Shown: positions 8,984-17,776, counted from the first letter of the stretch. The stretch is DNA of 47,198 bases from Nitrospiraceae bacterium (GCA_020347665.1 CP070737.1:2205601-2252798); one strand, 5' to 3'. The notes: generated by a model not told the origin, from the letters alone. Numbers and translations: made by a program.

Positions 8984-9371
8984 TGGTATAAATAAGTATC
9001 TTAAGCTGTTGAAACCCTTCACGGACATTATGCTCAAGGAACTCAAAGAGGAGAAGGGAAAAGACATCCGAAGAATGACAGAAAAAGACGGAGAAAAAGT
9101 AGTGAGCTTGAATATTCCCTATATACTGCTTGATGAAAAAGGCAAACATCTTTCATCGATTGAATTTGCTCAATTTCTCCACAATAACAGGCCTGCAGTC
9201 AATTTTGTTATCGGCGGTGCCTACGGAGTATCAGAAAAAGTGAAAAGAATGGCCACGACAAGATTAGCCCTTTCAAAGATGACATTGACCCATGAGCTGT
9301 CGAGACTGTTGCTCGTTGAACAGCTCTATCGGGCTTTTACGATTATTCGTGGGAGAGGATACCACCACTAA
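8931..9371 (+). CDS. rlmH: 23S rRNA pseudouridine-1915 N3-methyltransferase RlmH
   Basis: 146 residues, a short SPOUT-class methyltransferase acting on helix 69 of assembled 70S ribosomes. The SAM-binding knot is recognisable in 'FVIGGAYGVSEKVKRMA' and the C-terminal 'HELSRLLLVEQLYRAFTIIR' with GRGYHH. The ATG at 8931 lies inside the 3' end of rsfS, so translation is coupled to it. If rsfS is poorly translated, rlmH may be affected as well. The stop shares one base with the start of the next gene (TAATG). Confidence 0.95.
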   Translation: MRIEIIWVGKTKEQFIRDGINKYLKLLKPFTDIMLKELKEEKGKDIRRMTEKDGEKVVSLNIPYILLDEKGKHLSSIEFAQFLHNNRPAVNFVIGGAYGVSEKVKRMATTRLALSKMTLTHELSRLLLVEQLYRAFTIIRGRGYHH

Positions 9372-10675
9372 TGGGAAAGTTGGCATTCTTTATCATCATT
9401 ATTTTTTTTGCGGCTATCGCATTTTTTTCTATTGAAAATGCTGAAATTACTACAATAAAGATTCCATTCGACGGTACGTATAACGTGCCCAAAATTACCC
9501 TGATCCTTATCTCCAGTGCAGTTGGCTTTTTCCTGACGCTTCTCTTTGTATCTTTCAGGGATACACGTCGGTTTATCGATAACTGGCAGGTACAAAGGAA
9601 GCAGAAGCAGGAAGTTAAAATACAGGAACTCTATTCTAAGGCCTTAAATTCGTTGCTGTCTCATGACAGAGAAAATGCCAAGGGGGCACTAGAGGGCATT
9701 TTGAAAGAAAACCCTGAATATATCAATGCTCTTCTGAGGCTGGGTGATATTTATGCTGAAGAGAACAACTTCCAGCAGGCGAATGGATATTACCAGCAGG
9801 CACGAGGTATTGACCCAAAGAATTTCGAAACACTGTTTTTACTGGAACAACTCATGGAAAAGACTGACAGATGGTCCGAGGCCGTGAGGTATCTCGATGA
9901 TATCCTCGAAACTGACGGGAAAAATCTGACAGCCTTATACAGAAAGCGGTCAATCTATGAAAAACAGGGCAGATGGGATGACATTCTTGCTCTTCAAAAG
10001 ACGATCTTAAAGCATGAGCACAGTCAGAAAGAAAAAGAAAGGGGAATTCGGGATCTTTTGGGATACGAGTACGAGTATGGAAGAGACAGTCTGGAAAACA
10101 ACCAGCTTGAGAAGGCCAAGAAAGCGTTCAAATCAATTCTACGCACAGATCAATATTTTACCCCGGCAACCCTCGGTATTACAGAAGTATTGGTGAGAGA
10201 GGGCGAAAACGAAGAAGCCATCAATCTGCTCGAGAAGATGTATGAACAAACCGGTTCAAAGGTTGTCTTGGCCAGGCTCGAAGATCTGCTGATAAATCTC
10301 AATGAACCCGCGCGGCTTATACGGATTTATAAGAATGGAATTTCTCGAAACCCAAATGATCCCGTTACGAAGTTTTTTCTGGGTAAGCTGTACTACCGGC
10401 TCGAAATGATTGATGATGCGTTTGAAATACTGACAAGCATGGATGCGGGTGGTGCTGCATACCAGGAACAACATCAGTTGCTTGGCAATCTTTATGTGAG
10501 AAGAAACGAGCTCGAAAAAGCTATTGAAGAATTTAAGAAGGTTATAGATTTCAAAAGCGCCGTCAGGCTGCCATATTGCTGTAATAATTGTGGGACCATT
10601 TCACTGGAATGGTCCGGGCGTTGCCATGAATGCAGGCAATGGAACACGTATGAGTTTAACCTTGACGGACACTGA
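9371..10675 (+). CDS. LapA-LapB fusion: membrane-anchored TPR protein with rubredoxin-like zinc site
   Basis: 434 residues. The N-terminus has two transmembrane helices (about 3-22 and 36-58) around 'FFSIENAEITTIKIPF', the pattern of LapA (DUF1049). Tetratricopeptide repeats follow from about residue 80, e.g. 'INALLRLGDIYAEENNFQQA'. The C-terminus has C403/C404, C407, C418 and C421 in a rubredoxin-type metal knuckle like LapB/YciM. In Enterobacteria lapA and lapB are separate adjacent genes; LapB guides FtsH proteolysis of LpxC and so sets LPS synthesis. Here one polypeptide carries both parts. The role is inferred from family knowledge, and agrees with the KDO genes elsewhere in the window. 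Confidence 0.82.
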   Translation: MGKLAFFIIIIFFAAIAFFSIENAEITTIKIPFDGTYNVPKITLILISSAVGFFLTLLFVSFRDTRRFIDNWQVQRKQKQEVKIQELYSKALNSLLSHDRENAKGALEGILKENPEYINALLRLGDIYAEENNFQQANGYYQQARGIDPKNFETLFLLEQLMEKTDRWSEAVRYLDDILETDGKNLTALYRKRSIYEKQGRWDDILALQKTILKHEHSQKEKERGIRDLLGYEYEYGRDSLENNQLEKAKKAFKSILRTDQYFTPATLGITEVLVREGENEEAINLLEKMYEQTGSKVVLARLEDLLINLNEPARLIRIYKNGISRNPNDPVTKFFLGKLYYRLEMIDDAFEILTSMDAGGAAYQEQHQLLGNLYVRRNELEKAIEEFKKVIDFKSAVRLPYCCNNCGTISLEWSGRCHECRQWNTYEFNLDGH

Positions 10676-10693
10676 AAACAATAATCCATTCGC

Positions 10694-11455
10694 GTGAAAG
10701 AGACACCCCTCAGGCAACTGACCTCATTTCTTGACACAAAACTTTCCATAACAGATTTTCCGAATGACGAAAGCTCAAACGGACTCCAGGTCGAGGGAAG
10801 AGACAGGATTAAAAGAATTGGTATTGCAGTGGATGCCTGCGAATATGTGTTCAGGAAGGCTGTTACTGAAAAAGTCGATTTACTGTTTGTGCATCATGGG
10901 ATTATATGGGGTGGTATAAAAGCTGTTAGAGGAATAGTACGCAAACGGATCAGCATGCTTCTTGCGGCTGATGTTTCGCTCTATGCCTGTCATCTTCCAC
11001 TTGACTGGCATCCTGAGCTCGGGAACAACGCCCAGATCCTTAAACTCCTTGCGTTAAAAAAAATGGGAGCCTTCGGTGAATATCATGGTAAGCAAATCGG
11101 TTATTGGGGGAGGACAAAACGACCTCTTTCTGTTAAGGCATTTACCGCCAAGGTTGAAAAGGTGTTGCATACGAAGACAATTGTGATTCCTTTCTCCGGA
11201 CACGTAAGAAATGTTGGCATTGTTTCAGGAGGGGGGTGGTCGGCTATTCATGATGCTGAAAGATATGGTATTGATACCCTGTTGACAGGAGAATCTTCCC
11301 ATAGTGCTTATGCACTTGCAGAAGAGATGAAGATTAATCTCATATACGCCGGACATTATGCAACAGAAACGCCCGGTGTGCAGGCTGTCGGAAGACTGCT
11401 CAAAAAGAAATTTGGGCTTGTCGTATCCTTTATCGACCATCCTACCGGCCTCTGA
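10694..11455 (+). CDS. Nif3-like dinuclear metal centre hexameric protein (GTP cyclohydrolase I type 2 family)
   Basis: 253 residues with all expected metal ligands: VHHGIIWGG, 'YACHLPLDWHPELGNN', and the C-terminal 'YAGHYATETPG'. The family forms toroidal hexamers with two metals per subunit; proposed activities vary and no function is firmly settled in bacteria. The compact length lacks the PII-like insert seen in longer homologues. The start is a GTG 18 bases after the LapA-LapB stop. Probably cotranscribed with the preceding genes. Confidence 0.9.
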   Translation: MKETPLRQLTSFLDTKLSITDFPNDESSNGLQVEGRDRIKRIGIAVDACEYVFRKAVTEKVDLLFVHHGIIWGGIKAVRGIVRKRISMLLAADVSLYACHLPLDWHPELGNNAQILKLLALKKMGAFGEYHGKQIGYWGRTKRPLSVKAFTAKVEKVLHTKTIVIPFSGHVRNVGIVSGGGWSAIHDAERYGIDTLLTGESSHSAYALAEEMKINLIYAGHYATETPGVQAVGRLLKKKFGLVVSFIDHPTGL

Positions 11456-11461
11456 TCCCCG

Positions 11462-12283
11462 TTACTTCTCAATAGCTCCATGAAAAATATCTTTGATGAT
11501 GGTCAGGAGCATGCCGTGTATGTGAGCGTTTCCAGCGACAACATTTCCCGTTGTCAGATAGTCTCCTCCTCCTCCAAAATCGGTAATGATGCCTCCAGCT
11601 TCTGTGATCAGCAGGCTCCCCGCCGCGATATCCCAGGTGCTTAGATTCAGTTCAAAGAATCCCTCACATCTCCCCGATGCAAGATAGGCACAATCAAGTG
11701 CGGCAGAACCAGCCCGCCTGATATCACTTACACCGGAAAAGACTTTCTTAAAGGCGTCAAGATAAGCATCAATCAAAGCCTTTTTTCTGAAAGGAAACCC
11801 TGTGGCAATAAGGCTCCTGTCCAGCGAAGCGGTTGAGGATACCTGAACCCGTGTATTGTTCAAAAAGCAGCCGCTGTTTTTCAGTGCGTGGAAGAGTTCA
11901 CCACGCAGAGGGTCGAATATAACGCCTAGGATTATCGAGCCTTTATACTGCAGGGCGATCGAGACAGAAAAAACCGGGAAGGCATGTATATAGTTCGTAG
12001 TACCGTCAAGCGGATCGATGATCCATCGATAATGACCATTTTCTTTCTCCTGGAGAGTTTCCTCAGCGAGGAAGGAGTGAGAGGGAAATTTTTCCCGGAT
12101 TGTCTGCATGATGATGGATTCTGATAATCTGTCAACATTGGTCACAAAGTCAAAGGCGTCTTTTGACTGTACATCAGCAGTGGAAAGCTGGCCGAGGTTG
12201 CTCAGAATCACCTCACCTGCACGATGTGCAGCTCTTACAGCAACTGTGAACGATTCGTTCAGGAATCTGTTATCCATTACCAT
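11462..12283 (-). CDS. Inositol-1-monophosphatase family protein (SuhB-like)
   Basis: 273 residues. The magnesium-binding triad of the family is intact: 'SFLAEET' (Glu), 'WIIDPLDGTTNYIHAFP' (two Asp), and 'STWDIAAGSLLITEAGG' (Asp). It should dephosphorylate inositol phosphates or related sugar phosphates. In E. coli SuhB also acts in rRNA antitermination, which cannot be judged here. It is convergent with the Nif3-like gene (6-base gap) and divergent from the ThrRS-editing gene. Confidence 0.93.
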   Translation of the reverse strand: MVMDNRFLNESFTVAVRAAHRAGEVILSNLGQLSTADVQSKDAFDFVTNVDRLSESIIMQTIREKFPSHSFLAEETLQEKENGHYRWIIDPLDGTTNYIHAFPVFSVSIALQYKGSIILGVIFDPLRGELFHALKNSGCFLNNTRVQVSSTASLDRSLIATGFPFRKKALIDAYLDAFKKVFSGVSDIRRAGSAALDCAYLASGRCEGFFELNLSTWDIAAGSLLITEAGGIITDFGGGGDYLTTGNVVAGNAHIHGMLLTIIKDIFHGAIEK

Positions 12284-12348
12284 AATGATATAATATTTGT
12301 AATTGTTTTCGACAGGAGGAAAGCGTTTATCCGGAAAAGGAATATGCT

Positions 12349-12759
12349 GTGAAACTGTTACTGTTCTTTACAAATGATTGGTGGTATAAAACAGCTTCAA
12401 AAAGTCTGGATAATGTGCCTGCTGATGAAAAGGAAGAGGCAGTATCAGATGCAGTAGTTATATTCTTCCATTGCGAAGCAGAGGACGAGGCAAAATTCAG
12501 CAGTGTTGTCCAGAAGTTTGTGAAGAATGCGAAGTGGCTTGCGGGAAAATTTAAGACAAAAAATATTGTTCTTCATTCTTTTAATCATCTTTCATCAACG
12601 AAATCATCTCCTGAATTTGCGCGCCGGGTGCTTGATGATGTACGGCAGAGGCTTGAAAGAACGGGATATGCTGTTATGGTGACACCGTTTGGGTACTTTA
12701 ATGAGTTCCGCATGCATGTGGCCGGAGACTCTTTGGCAAAGGTTTTCAAGGAATTTTAG
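12349..12759 (+). CDS. Free-standing archaeal-type threonyl-tRNA synthetase editing domain
   Basis: 136 residues. The whole protein reads as the N-terminal editing domain of archaeal ThrRS (tRNA-Thr_ED, a D-aminoacyl-tRNA deacylase-like fold). The domain start is 'MKLLLFFTNDWWYK', 'VLHSFNHLSS' corresponds to the archaeal F(A)HLSS motif, and 'VMVTPFGYFNEFRMHVAG' corresponds to the archaeal APFGYxKxFxxxxxGHP end segment. No synthetase domain follows. The likely role is hydrolysis of Ser-tRNA(Thr) in trans. The GTG start has AAGGA 7 bases upstream. Recognition is from remembered family patterns, not a search. Confidence 0.75.
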   Translation: MKLLLFFTNDWWYKTASKSLDNVPADEKEEAVSDAVVIFFHCEAEDEAKFSSVVQKFVKNAKWLAGKFKTKNIVLHSFNHLSSTKSSPEFARRVLDDVRQRLERTGYAVMVTPFGYFNEFRMHVAGDSLAKVFKEF

Positions 12760-12978
12760 TTTGCGAACAGAATAGCTGTCTTCAGTGGCTGACAAAAAAA
12801 TGCCCTCTCTGTAATGGTTTTTTGACATCAATGCTATCAGGCTTGCTGTATCCTATCCTTTTGGTGAGTTAAATCCCCCTTTAAAGCCCCTGAAAACTGT
12901 TCATTCTTTCTCTAAATAACGGATAAAAAATAAAATAATCATTTAATATCAGGATGTTATGCGTCTTGTGGCTTATTT

Positions 12979-12996
12979 TTGGCATATTAATTGCAA
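12979..12996 (+). promoter_or_regulatory. Sigma-54 promoter for the GGDEF-EAL gene
   Basis: TTGGCATATTAATTGCAA contains GG and GC separated by exactly ten bases, with TGGCA and TTGCA boxes, matching the -24/-12 consensus TGGCAc-N5-TTGCw closely. Transcription would start near 13008, about 78 bases before the ATG. The rest of the 326-base gap (12760-13085) shows no gene; a weaker GG-N10-GC pair lies just upstream (12970-12983). Use of this site requires RpoN and an enhancer-binding protein encoded elsewhere. Confidence 0.65.
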
Positions 12997-13085
12997 GAAT
13001 GCAATTATCAATACCAATGCAAAAGATAATGATGGGGAAAAGTCTGTGAGAAACTATGTATCGAAAATAGAAGGCGATTCATAGG

Positions 13086-15590
13086 ATGCAGCGAAAAATC
13101 ATTATATTCATGCTTCCGCTTTTTATGGCATTTGCAGCCGGTGCTATCATAGCCATGTTTTATATGCAAACCACGCTTTCGGAAATAAACAGCCTCATCA
13201 AGCTTCATGGGATAGAGGCCCTTCGCAAGGAACTCATTATAAGCCTGCAGGAAGTTCAAGCAGACCTTTACACGGTCCATACCCCGGCGGGCCAGAAACT
13301 TGATGCGATTGTCACTCATGTTGCGAGCTTGGAATCATCAGCAGAGACATGTACGTCCTGCCACCATGAGTCATCCGTAGACGGCCAAATCAATGAGATG
13401 CAGGCAAAGATTAAAGCCTATCAACGTGCCATGAGTTTTTATATAACCGCATCTGCAAACAAGGAAAGAGTTGATAACTTGAGACATTCCGCTGCTGTCA
13501 TAGGGAATGATCTGCTGTTAATGACAGGAGGGATGTCTGCCAAGGCTAGCAACAAACTGGCTGTTGTGACTAGCTCTGCCTTAGGCAGGGTTAATAAGGC
13601 GAAAATTGTTATAGTAATTACTACTCTGTTGTCCGGTATCCTCGGTCTCTTGATTGCAACACGGCTTGCTTTGTCAATAATACGACCAATAAAAAAGCTT
13701 GAAGAAGCCGCATGCGCGGTTATAAAGGGTGAGCTCGGATATACCGTTACTGTTGACGATACAACAGAATTCGGAAAGATCGCAGAGACGTTCAATAAAA
13801 TGAGCAAATCACTCGAAAAAGGATATCGAGACCTTCATGCTGAAGTAGAAGAGCGCACGAAAATTGAACAGGAATTAAGGGAAAGCAATGAGCGGTATGC
13901 CCTGGCAGCACGTGGCGCGAATGATGGGCTCTGGGACTGGGACCTGAAAAAAAATTCGGTTTTTTATTCGAACCGGTGGAAAGAAATGCTTGGTTATGAT
14001 GATGGGGATATCGGATCGTATCCCGACGCCTGGTTTGATCTGGTTCATCCGGATGACCGCCAGCAGCTGGAATCGAAAATCTCGGGACATCTGGACGGCC
14101 ATACACCTCAGTTCGGTTGTGAATATCGCATAAGGCACAAAGATGGCAGATATCTCTGGGTCTTTAACAGGGGTTTGGCTGAGTACGATCACGTCGGGAA
14201 TCCTTTCCGTTTTGCCGGATCACAGACAGACATTACAGAAAGAAAACAGGCTGAAGAACAGTTAATGCACGATGCCCTGCACGATGCTCTGACAGGTCTC
14301 CCGAACCGTGCCCTGTTCATGGACCGACTGAATCAACGGCTGAAACGTATCATGAAGCGCAAAAAAGAAAATGAGAAATACCTTTCAGCTGTATTGTTTC
14401 TGGATTTAGATCGATTCAAGGTCGTAAATGATAGCCTGGGGCATTCAACAGGTGATCAGCTGTTGATTCATCTTGCTGAAAGAATAACAGCATCTATTCG
14501 ACCGGGTGATACCATTGCTCGTCTCGGCGGCGATGAGTTTGCAGTATTAATTGAAGATATTGAAGACCGGGCACAGATAGACAAAATTACTATGCGAATT
14601 CAAAATATGATTAAACGCCCTTTTCATATCAACGAACAGGAAATCTACACGTCGTCAAGTATCGGAATCGCATTCTGCTCCACGGGTTATGAGCAGCCTG
14701 AGGATGTTATGCGGGATGCAGAAATGGCTATGTATCAGGCAAAGTCTCTTGGGAAGGCCAACTGCGAGATTTTCGATCAAAAGCTATACTCGAGCAGAAT
14801 GGGCCGCCTGCAGCTTGAAAACGACCTTGGCAAAGCCCTTGACCATGAGGAATTCATACTTTACTATCAACCGATTCTGGACCTGAATACCGAAAGGGTT
14901 ATCGGTTTTGAGGCGTTAATACGCTGGAACCATTCAAAGCATGGCATTATTTATCCAGCGGATTTTATTCCAATTGCAGAGGAAACGGGCCTGATCATAC
15001 CGATCAGTGAATGGATTCTTGAGGAGGCATGCAGGCAGATTAACGTATGGCAAAAAAAGTATGCAACAGATATGCTGCATATGAGCGTGAATGTATCGGC
15101 GAAACAATTCCTTGATGTGGACTTTGCAGCAAAGGTTGGATGGGCATTACACAATCATTGTCTCGATGCCTGTTGTCTGACCCTGGAAATCACAGAAAGC
15201 GTCATAATGGCAAACGATGAACACGCAACTGCAATGATAAGAAAATTAAGAGATATGGGCATTCATATTCATATAGATGATTTTGGAACAGGATATTCAT
15301 CTCTGAGTTACCTGAACCGCTTTGCGGTCAATGCACTGAAAATCGATCGTTCATTTGTCATGAAAATGTCATCCGATAATGAGAACCGGGAAATTGTCAG
15401 GGCGATCGCATCGCTGGCGCATACCCTGAAACTCGATGTGGTGGCAGAGGGTGTCGAAAGAGCAGATCAGCTGAAAGAGATAAGGGATATGAATTGCCAA
15501 TATGTTCAGGGATACATGTTTTATAAACCTCTGACTGTGGAACAGGTCGAAAGTCTCCTGGAATCATTGCAGGCCAGCTTCATTTCGTGA
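13086..15590 (+). CDS. Haem-c-motif periplasmic sensor with HAMP-PAS-GGDEF-EAL
   Basis: 834 residues. Order: TM1 (about 5-27), periplasmic domain with a CTSCH haem-c attachment motif (89-93), TM2 (173-195), HAMP (196-250), PAS with PAC (266-385), GGDEF domain (GGDEF at 481-485, product-inhibition RxxD site RPGD at 472-475), and EAL domain (EAL at 609-611 with EITES, DDFGTGYSSLSYL, KIDRSF and EGVE). Both catalytic motifs are intact, so it could make and degrade c-di-GMP. CxxCH in the exported loop suggests covalent haem and sensing of redox state or a diatomic gas; that is inference. A sigma-54 promoter lies upstream. It is monocistronic. Confidence 0.93.
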   Translation: MQRKIIIFMLPLFMAFAAGAIIAMFYMQTTLSEINSLIKLHGIEALRKELIISLQEVQADLYTVHTPAGQKLDAIVTHVASLESSAETCTSCHHESSVDGQINEMQAKIKAYQRAMSFYITASANKERVDNLRHSAAVIGNDLLLMTGGMSAKASNKLAVVTSSALGRVNKAKIVIVITTLLSGILGLLIATRLALSIIRPIKKLEEAACAVIKGELGYTVTVDDTTEFGKIAETFNKMSKSLEKGYRDLHAEVEERTKIEQELRESNERYALAARGANDGLWDWDLKKNSVFYSNRWKEMLGYDDGDIGSYPDAWFDLVHPDDRQQLESKISGHLDGHTPQFGCEYRIRHKDGRYLWVFNRGLAEYDHVGNPFRFAGSQTDITERKQAEEQLMHDALHDALTGLPNRALFMDRLNQRLKRIMKRKKENEKYLSAVLFLDLDRFKVVNDSLGHSTGDQLLIHLAERITASIRPGDTIARLGGDEFAVLIEDIEDRAQIDKITMRIQNMIKRPFHINEQEIYTSSSIGIAFCSTGYEQPEDVMRDAEMAMYQAKSLGKANCEIFDQKLYSSRMGRLQLENDLGKALDHEEFILYYQPILDLNTERVIGFEALIRWNHSKHGIIYPADFIPIAEETGLIIPISEWILEEACRQINVWQKKYATDMLHMSVNVSAKQFLDVDFAAKVGWALHNHCLDACCLTLEITESVIMANDEHATAMIRKLRDMGIHIHIDDFGTGYSSLSYLNRFAVNALKIDRSFVMKMSSDNENREIVRAIASLAHTLKLDVVAEGVERADQLKEIRDMNCQYVQGYMFYKPLTVEQVESLLESLQASFIS

Positions 15591-15731
15591 TTCTCTGACG
15601 TTTATTGTGCGGTTTCTTACGAAGGAATTTTCTGTTTTGTGTTATCAGCTTTAGTAAGAACAGTAAAGTCAAGACGATGTGCCTGGGTTATTGTTGGCAC
15701 GACAACCGTTAATCGAGTCTCGAGAAAAACA

Positions 15732-16559
15732 TTACAGCACACGATTTCTCTGGCGCAGTGTCTCATAGAGTACAACGGCAGCTGCTGATGCAACATTCAG
15801 GCTTTCTGCTTTTCCATATATCGGAATATGCAGAGATAATGAAGATGCCTGGCGTATCCGTGTGCTTACTCCGTGAGCCTCGCTGCCAAAAACAACAGCC
15901 AGAGGTTGTGTGAGGTCCGTGGTATATACAGATAATGCTGCCCGGGCAGCGGCAACTGCTATGGAAATCCTCTTTTTTTGAGCCCAGTCTTTTAGCGTAT
16001 TCAGGTCAGTGTTTACCACAGGTATATTAAAAATACTCCCCGCTGTTGCCCGTATTGTCTTCGGTGTAAATACATCACATGTTCCGGGGAAAAGAATAAT
16101 TCCGTCAGAGCCGCATGCGTCAGCAGTGCGAATGATGGTGCCGAGGTTTCCGGGATCCTGGATCTGGTCGATAACGACCAGCAGGGGGATTTCCTTGAGC
16201 CTCAGATCAGAAAGAGCAGGAGAGCGGTAAGATCCTACTGCAATAATACCCTGTGGTGTTTCTGTGTCCGAGATCTGAGAGAGTATGGTATTCGTAACTT
16301 CAAAAATTTCGTCTGTTTCATGAGAAAGGTCTTTCAGAAGTTTCTGCCCGCTCTTTTTCCTAAGGAAATCTGCTGTCAGGAAAACTTTTGCCAAGCGAAA
16401 TTCGGTGACCGGCTTACATCGTGACTGTAGATACATTTCAATTAGGTGTGGGCCTTCGAGCAGAAAGGCATGAGGAGAATGCTTCTTTCTCCTTTTCTTT
16501 ATTTCGAGGGCTCCCCTGATCTTTGAATTGGATAAGGCTGTTATTTTCCTGAAATGCAT
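15732..16559 (-). CDS. TrmH-family RNA 2'-O-methyltransferase (SpoU class)
   Basis: 275 residues from the ATG giving MHFRKITALSNSKIRG. A frame continues upstream to 16733, but that part has no family character and would overlap the divergent small gene. The N-terminal substrate-binding domain ('HAFLLEGPHLIEMYL') is followed by the SPOUT knot with its three motifs: 'VVIDQIQDPGNLGTIIRTAD', 'AVVFGSEAHGVS', 'LNVASAAAVVLYETL'. It should methylate a ribose 2'-OH in 23S rRNA or tRNA; it resembles RlmB and the TsnR-like group, and the exact site is not predictable from sequence. Confidence 0.93.
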   Translation of the reverse strand: MHFRKITALSNSKIRGALEIKKRRKKHSPHAFLLEGPHLIEMYLQSRCKPVTEFRLAKVFLTADFLRKKSGQKLLKDLSHETDEIFEVTNTILSQISDTETPQGIIAVGSYRSPALSDLRLKEIPLLVVIDQIQDPGNLGTIIRTADACGSDGIILFPGTCDVFTPKTIRATAGSIFNIPVVNTDLNTLKDWAQKKRISIAVAAARAALSVYTTDLTQPLAVVFGSEAHGVSTRIRQASSLSLHIPIYGKAESLNVASAAAVVLYETLRQRNRVL

Positions 16560-16646
16560 AATGGTTAACTGTAGCAGAAATGGAAGCCGGCTTACCACTG
16601 CTGCTGTATATGTGGTAAGGTTATAACAAGAGATCAGGACGAGAGT

Positions 16647-16826
16647 ATGGACCACGAACATGAAAAACTGATCAGGACAACCATCTTCCTCGAAGCAGAG
16701 GTCCTCGAAGAACTGGAAAAAACGGCACGACAACTGGAAACGACTACTGGGAGAAGATGGTCACGGGGCGGGGTGATACGCCTTGCCCTGAGTGATTTTT
16801 ACGCCCGGCAGGGTAAAATTCTCTGA
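16647..16826 (+). CDS. Small ribbon-helix-helix (CopG-like) protein
   Basis: A 59-residue protein starting MDHEHEKLIRTTIFLEAEVL. An N-terminal beta-strand 'IRTTIFLEAEVLEELEKTA' is followed by two helices, the second containing 'WSRGGVIRLALSDFYARQG', a typical ribbon-helix-helix arrangement. AGGA lies about 9 bases before the ATG. RHH proteins bind DNA as dimers, often as antitoxins or autorepressors; no toxin gene accompanies it. It is divergent from the TrmH gene with an 87-base gap and stands alone. Confidence 0.72.
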   Translation: MDHEHEKLIRTTIFLEAEVLEELEKTARQLETTTGRRWSRGGVIRLALSDFYARQGKIL

Positions 16827-16891
16827 ACACCTGAACCCTAAAGAAGCTGTACTATTAAGAAAACTAGATAGTTGCCATTCATCCTGTGGAA

Positions 16892-17776
16892 TTACCGGCC
16901 TGCGCCCAGAGGCTTCTTTTTAAAAATTTTCTTCTCAGGAAAAGTCTGTATAAAAAAATCTCTGAGGCTTCCGGCAAGTGTTTCTGTTTCTCCGGTTACC
17001 AGATAGCCGTTTTCAGAAATCATTTCCGAAAGATTACTCTGTACCTTTTCCTGGAAATTTCTGTTTACATAAATAAGAACATTGCGGCAGAGAATAAGCT
17101 GATAGTTATTACTCAGTGTGTCCCGCAGTTTCCCTGAGTTTATGATATCAGCGCGCTCAAAGGTAACCATTGATTTAATTTCATCACTGATCCTGAAGAG
17201 GGCAGTGGTATGCGTGCGGCCTGAGTTTTGCGTTCTCGTGAAATACGTGTCAAGATACTTTTTCTTTACCTCGAAAAGATCATCTTCACAATATTCACCT
17301 TTCATGGCCTGTTTAAGCGCTTCGGGATCAATGTCTGTTCCAAGAATCTTCACGTCGCAGGACTTTTTTGTCAGTTTCCTTAAATCATGAATCATGATTG
17401 CCAGAGAATACGGCTCCTCTCCACGGGCACACCCGACACTCCAGATGTTGAGGAAATGGTTCCCAGTAAGCATTTCAGGAAGGACATATGAATAGAGAAA
17501 TTCGTACACAAGAGGATCACGGAAAAAATTGCTCAGTTTTATGGTGACTGCCTGAATGAAGATGTCTATTTCGTCGGGATGAGACCTGAGATATTCAAGG
17601 TATTCACGGTAATTATGCGTTGACGTCTCCGCCAGTCTCAGTTCTAGCCTTCTGCGAAATGTGGAAAAACGGTACAGAGTGAAATCAATGCCCCTCGATT
17701 TATGGATGTACTCGAGAAGGTTTCTCAAGCCGATGTTATTGTCAGGGAGGGAGGATTCTGTCCACTGATCATGCAT
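16892..17776 (-). CDS. cheR: CheR-type chemoreceptor glutamate methyltransferase
   Basis: 294 residues. The N-terminal helical CheR_N domain ('LEYIHKSRGIDFTLYRFSTF') precedes the SAM-binding domain with 'IWSVGCARGEEPYSLAIMI', 'VKILGTDIDPEAL' and 'YQLILCRNVLIYVNRNFQ'. It should methylate glutamates on chemoreceptors or related signalling proteins. No other chemotaxis gene is near, so its target cannot be assigned; stand-alone CheR proteins sometimes serve alternative (ACF-type) pathways. The ATG chosen lies 6 bases after an in-frame TTG. Confidence 0.93.
   Translation of the reverse strand: MHDQWTESSLPDNNIGLRNLLEYIHKSRGIDFTLYRFSTFRRRLELRLAETSTHNYREYLEYLRSHPDEIDIFIQAVTIKLSNFFRDPLVYEFLYSYVLPEMLTGNHFLNIWSVGCARGEEPYSLAIMIHDLRKLTKKSCDVKILGTDIDPEALKQAMKGEYCEDDLFEVKKKYLDTYFTRTQNSGRTHTTALFRISDEIKSMVTFERADIINSGKLRDTLSNNYQLILCRNVLIYVNRNFQEKVQSNLSEMISENGYLVTGETETLAGSLRDFFIQTFPEKKIFKKKPLGAGR

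Noticed and set aside
16560-16733. N-terminal extension of the TrmH-family gene
   Set aside because: The extension is cysteine/phenylalanine-rich without family similarity and is antisense to the small ribbon-helix-helix gene.
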